Positions 4,234 to 6,181 of a stretch of 6,181 nt of DNA are shown here, one piece after another (within the stretch, counting starts at the first letter, position 1; each line of letters opens with the position of its first letter). Origin of the DNA: JBAYVY01 sp041674345 (GTDB lineage: Bacteria > Planctomycetota > Phycisphaerae > Phycisphaerales > Zrk34). Location of the stretch: positions 1-6,181 of the forward strand of contig JBAYVY010000229.1 of NCBI GenBank assembly GCA_041674345.1. Reading direction: 5' to 3'. The translations under genes and the position numbers were made by a program. The notes beneath the pieces were generated by a model. That model was not told the origin of the DNA. It searched no databases and saw nothing but the letters and a program-made list of their open reading frames with translations.

Positions 4234-5970
4234 ATGCGATGGTCCAGAACCCTGATCCCCACGTTGCGACAGGTGCCCGCCGAGGCCGTCGTGCCTTCGC
4301 ATCAGCTCATGCTGCGGGCCGGGCTGATTCAACAGGTCGCCAGCGGCGCGTATTCCTACCTGCCCCTGGGCCTGCGCGTGCTGCACAAAGCCATCCACAT
4401 CGTCCGTGAGGAAATGGACCGCGCCGGGGCGGTGGAGGTGTTTCTGCCTTCGTTGCAACCCATCGAGTGGTGGGAGCAGACCGGCCGGCGCGAGGCCTAC
4501 GGCGAAAACCTGTTCGTCGTCGTCGATCGCCACCAGCGCGAACAAGCGCTCGGCCCGACGCACGAAGAAGTCATCACCATGCTGGTCAAAAACTCGATCA
4601 GCAGCTACCGCCAACTGCCCCTCACGCTCTATCAGATTCAGACCAAGTTCCGCGATGAGTTCCGCCCCCGCTTCGGCGTGCTGCGATCACGCGAATTCCA
4701 AATGAAAGATGCGTACTCGTTCGATACGACCCTTGAAGGACTCGACAAGTCGTATCAGGCGATGTACGACGCTTATTGCCGCATTTTTGAAAGATGCGGG
4801 ATTCCCTACGTCACGGTGGAAGCCGAGAGCGGCCCCATCGGCGGCAGCGCGTCACACGAATTCATGGTCCCCTCACCCACCGGCGAAGACACCATCCTCG
4901 CCAGCGACAAAGGCAATTACGCGGCGAATGTGGAGAAATGCGAAATCGGCCCCCGGAAGTTTTCGCTGGAAGAACCGCCGACCGGTGAACTTGAAAAGGT
5001 TCACACGCCGCATCTGGCGAGTATTGAGGATGTTTGCAAGTTTATGAAAGTGAAACCGAAGAACATGCTCAAGACGCTGGTGTGCAAAGCGGGCAAGCAA
5101 TGGGTGATCGGCGTGGTGCGGGGCGATCACGATTTGAACGAAGGGAAATTGCGAGCCGCTTGCGGCTTGGCCGACCTGCAATTAGCCGATGAAAACGAGG
5201 CGAAAGCCGCGGGTTTCACGATTGGTTTCGTCGGCCCGCAGATTGCCGCGACACGCAAGGATGTCACGATGATCGTCGATCACGACGCCGCACAGGGCGG
5301 GTTCTGGGCGAGCGGCGCCAATGAAGTCGATCATCACGTCAAACATTTCAACTGGAAACGTGACGCCCCCGCCCCCGCCCCCGGAAGTGGAAGTGAAATC
5401 AAGGTGGCCGATATTCGCAACGCCGCCGATGGCGACCCGTCACCGAAGAATGACGGCGGCGTGTTGAAGGCGTCGAAGGGCATCGAGATCGGACACGTCT
5501 TCAAGCTCGGCACGAAATACACGAAAGCGCTGGACGTGACGGTGCTGGACGCGAATCAGACGGCGGTGCAGGTCATCATGGGGTGCTACGGCATCGGCAT
5601 CAATCGCATTCTCGCCGCGGCGCTGGAACGAGAAGGCGGCGGCGATGCGAACGGCATCATTTGGCCGATGGCGCTGGCGCCGTACCAGGTGGTCATCACG
5701 CCGGTGCAGTATAAAGATGCGGTGAAGGAAAAAGCCGATGAGTTGTATCAGCAGTTGAGCGAGGCGGGTGTGGAGGTATTGCTGGACGACCGGGACGAGA
5801 GGCCGGGCGTGAAGTTCAAGGACGCGGATTTGATCGGCATTCCGCTGCGCATCGTGATCGGCGACAAGGGGCTGGCGAATGGTGAAGTCGAGTTCAAGAT
5901 GCGCACCGCGGAGAAAGCGGAATTGGTGAAAGTCGATGCGGTGGTGGGGCGGGTGAAAGCGATGATTTGA
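4234..5970 (+). CDS. proS: Prolyl-tRNA synthetase, bacterial type with INS editing domain
   Basis: This class II synthetase charges tRNA-Pro with proline in the cytoplasm. It has 578 residues (E. coli 572). Class II motif 1 ends near EVFLPSLQP (70-78). The TXE loop is GPTHEEV (107-113). Motif 2 is FRDEFRPRFGVLRSREF (139-155), and motif 3 GCYGIGINR (450-458) carries Arg458. Between motifs 2 and 3 lies the INS (YbaK-like) editing domain, about 225-405, which clears mischarged alanine. Its Lys280, in the NMLKTLV strand, corresponds to E. coli Lys279, and a GFVGP motif (331-335) fits the family's GXXXP. The anticodon-binding domain follows (about 475-578, LLDDRDERPGVKF). GGAG (4221-4224), 9 nt before ATG 4234, supports the start. 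Residues 378-391 look about 8 longer than in E. coli and include Ala-Pro repeats from a GCCCCC tandem. The gene appears intact. Confidence 0.97.
   Translation: MRWSRTLIPTLRQVPAEAVVPSHQLMLRAGLIQQVASGAYSYLPLGLRVLHKAIHIVREEMDRAGAVEVFLPSLQPIEWWEQTGRREAYGENLFVVVDRHQREQALGPTHEEVITMLVKNSISSYRQLPLTLYQIQTKFRDEFRPRFGVLRSREFQMKDAYSFDTTLEGLDKSYQAMYDAYCRIFERCGIPYVTVEAESGPIGGSASHEFMVPSPTGEDTILASDKGNYAANVEKCEIGPRKFSLEEPPTGELEKVHTPHLASIEDVCKFMKVKPKNMLKTLVCKAGKQWVIGVVRGDHDLNEGKLRAACGLADLQLADENEAKAAGFTIGFVGPQIAATRKDVTMIVDHDAAQGGFWASGANEVDHHVKHFNWKRDAPAPAPGSGSEIKVADIRNAADGDPSPKNDGGVLKASKGIEIGHVFKLGTKYTKALDVTVLDANQTAVQVIMGCYGIGINRILAAALEREGGGDANGIIWPMALAPYQVVITPVQYKDAVKEKADELYQQLSEAGVEVLLDDRDERPGVKFKDADLIGIPLRIVIGDKGLANGEVEFKMRTAEKAELVKVDAVVGRVKAMI
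5365..5390 (+). repeat. GCCCCC hexamer array and recurrent 18-mer inside proS
   Basis: GCCCCC is repeated three times (5365-5382) and runs into GGAAGTGG. The 18-mer CCCCGCCCCCGGAAGTGG (5373-5390) is found exactly on the opposite strand at 616-633, and its first 14 bases recur at 3878-3891. In proS it encodes part of an Ala-Pro/Gly-Ser linker between the editing domain and the catalytic core. Confidence 0.6.
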
Positions 5971-6045
5971 CGACTCCCCGCCTGCTAAAGCAGGCGGGCC
6001 GATTTGCCAACTCGGCCCGCCCGGTTCACCGGGCGGGGAGTCGTC
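5969..6045. terminator. Nested cruciform-like palindrome after proS, likely bidirectional terminator
   Basis: An outer 14-bp stem GACGACTCCCCGCC/GGCGGGGAGTCGTC (5969-5982/6032-6045) encloses a second 10-bp stem (5993-6002/6012-6021). Alternatively, two local 9-bp hairpins form: CCCGCCTGC-TAAA-GCAGGCGGG (5977-5998) and CCCGCCCGG-TTCA-CCGGGCGGG (6016-6037). The two folds share bases and are mutually exclusive. It begins within the proS TGA and lies 29 bp before the end of a convergent - strand gene. No T-run follows on either side. Confidence 0.75.
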
Positions 6046-6074
6046 GATCGCTTGCGAGATGGGTGCATGACACC

Positions 6075-6181
6075 CTACGCGGCTTGTCGGAGTGGTGAGC
6101 CGCACAACCAGTAGTGGTTCCAGCGGTCGTCGTTGCTGAGCCACAGCGAGCGCAGGGCGAGGATCGGTTCGACGCCGGCGG
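6075..6181 (-). CDS. C-terminal end of a convergent gene, possibly a transposase (5' part outside window)
   Basis: Read on the minus strand from the right edge, the frame beginning at 6179 gives 34 residues, AGVEPILALRSLWLSNDDRW then NHYWLCGSPLRQAA, ending at TAG (6077-6075). The alternation of hydrophobic and acidic residues with three Trp looks like real protein rather than a shadow frame. The pattern ILxLRSLWLSNDDRWxxYW recalls the C-terminus of some planctomycete insertion-sequence transposases (ISKra4-like). This is a recollection, not an alignment, and the fragment is too short to be sure. A competing minus frame stays open across the proS 3' end but is low-complexity and Arg/Pro-rich there. 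Confidence 0.45.
   Translation of the reverse strand, partial: AGVEPILALRSLWLSNDDRWNHYWLCGSPLRQAA

Overview
The window looks like chromosomal DNA of a GC-rich bacterium, most likely a planctomycete (perhaps Phycisphaerae-like). This rests on overall gene style, on two small proteins that resemble unnamed planctomycete families, and on the many short palindromic repeats between and inside genes. The lineage is an inference, because no rRNA or marker tree is available here.

Layout, left to right on the + strand: the C-terminal part of a CinA/PncC nicotinamide-nucleotide amidohydrolase (1-446, cut by the window edge); a small tail-anchored protein of unknown function whose N-terminal region carries a palindromic octamer element (635-1162); a palindrome of GGAAGTS heptamers (1165-1294); a good sigma-70-like promoter (1302-1330); hemC, porphobilinogen deaminase (1351-2433), with a second copy of the octamer palindrome inserted in frame in its active-site loop; an OppB/DppB-type ABC permease 11 bp downstream (2445-3359) and a hairpin after it; a sigma-54-like promoter (3525-3538); a 97-residue helical/coiled-coil protein (3583-3876); a structured non-coding stretch ending in a perfect intrinsic terminator (to 4064); a palindrome of AGCCAAC/GTTGGCT heptamers (4073-4180); proS, bacterial-type prolyl-tRNA synthetase with its editing domain (4234-5970); a nested cruciform-like palindrome starting at the proS stop codon (5969-6045); and, on the - strand, the last 34 codons of a gene that enters from the right edge (6075-6181).

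The recognised genes are housekeeping functions: NAD salvage, tetrapyrrole synthesis, peptide/oligopeptide-type transport and tRNA charging. They do not form one pathway. hemC and the permease probably share a transcript; the 97-residue gene and proS appear to be separately transcribed. No defence, CRISPR or secondary-metabolite system is visible.

The unusual feature is the repeats. At least three unrelated short units (GGGACGRA, 8 bp; GGAAGTS, 7 bp; AGCCAAC, 7 bp) are built to the same plan: a tandem array, a short centre, then a tandem array of the reverse complement. A fourth unit (GATTTCT) supplies the cinA stop codon. Two octamer palindromes lie inside open reading frames and are translated in the same frame. 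One adds 51 residues to an otherwise normal HemC, recalling the in-frame Rickettsia palindromic elements but with a different, tandem-unit architecture.
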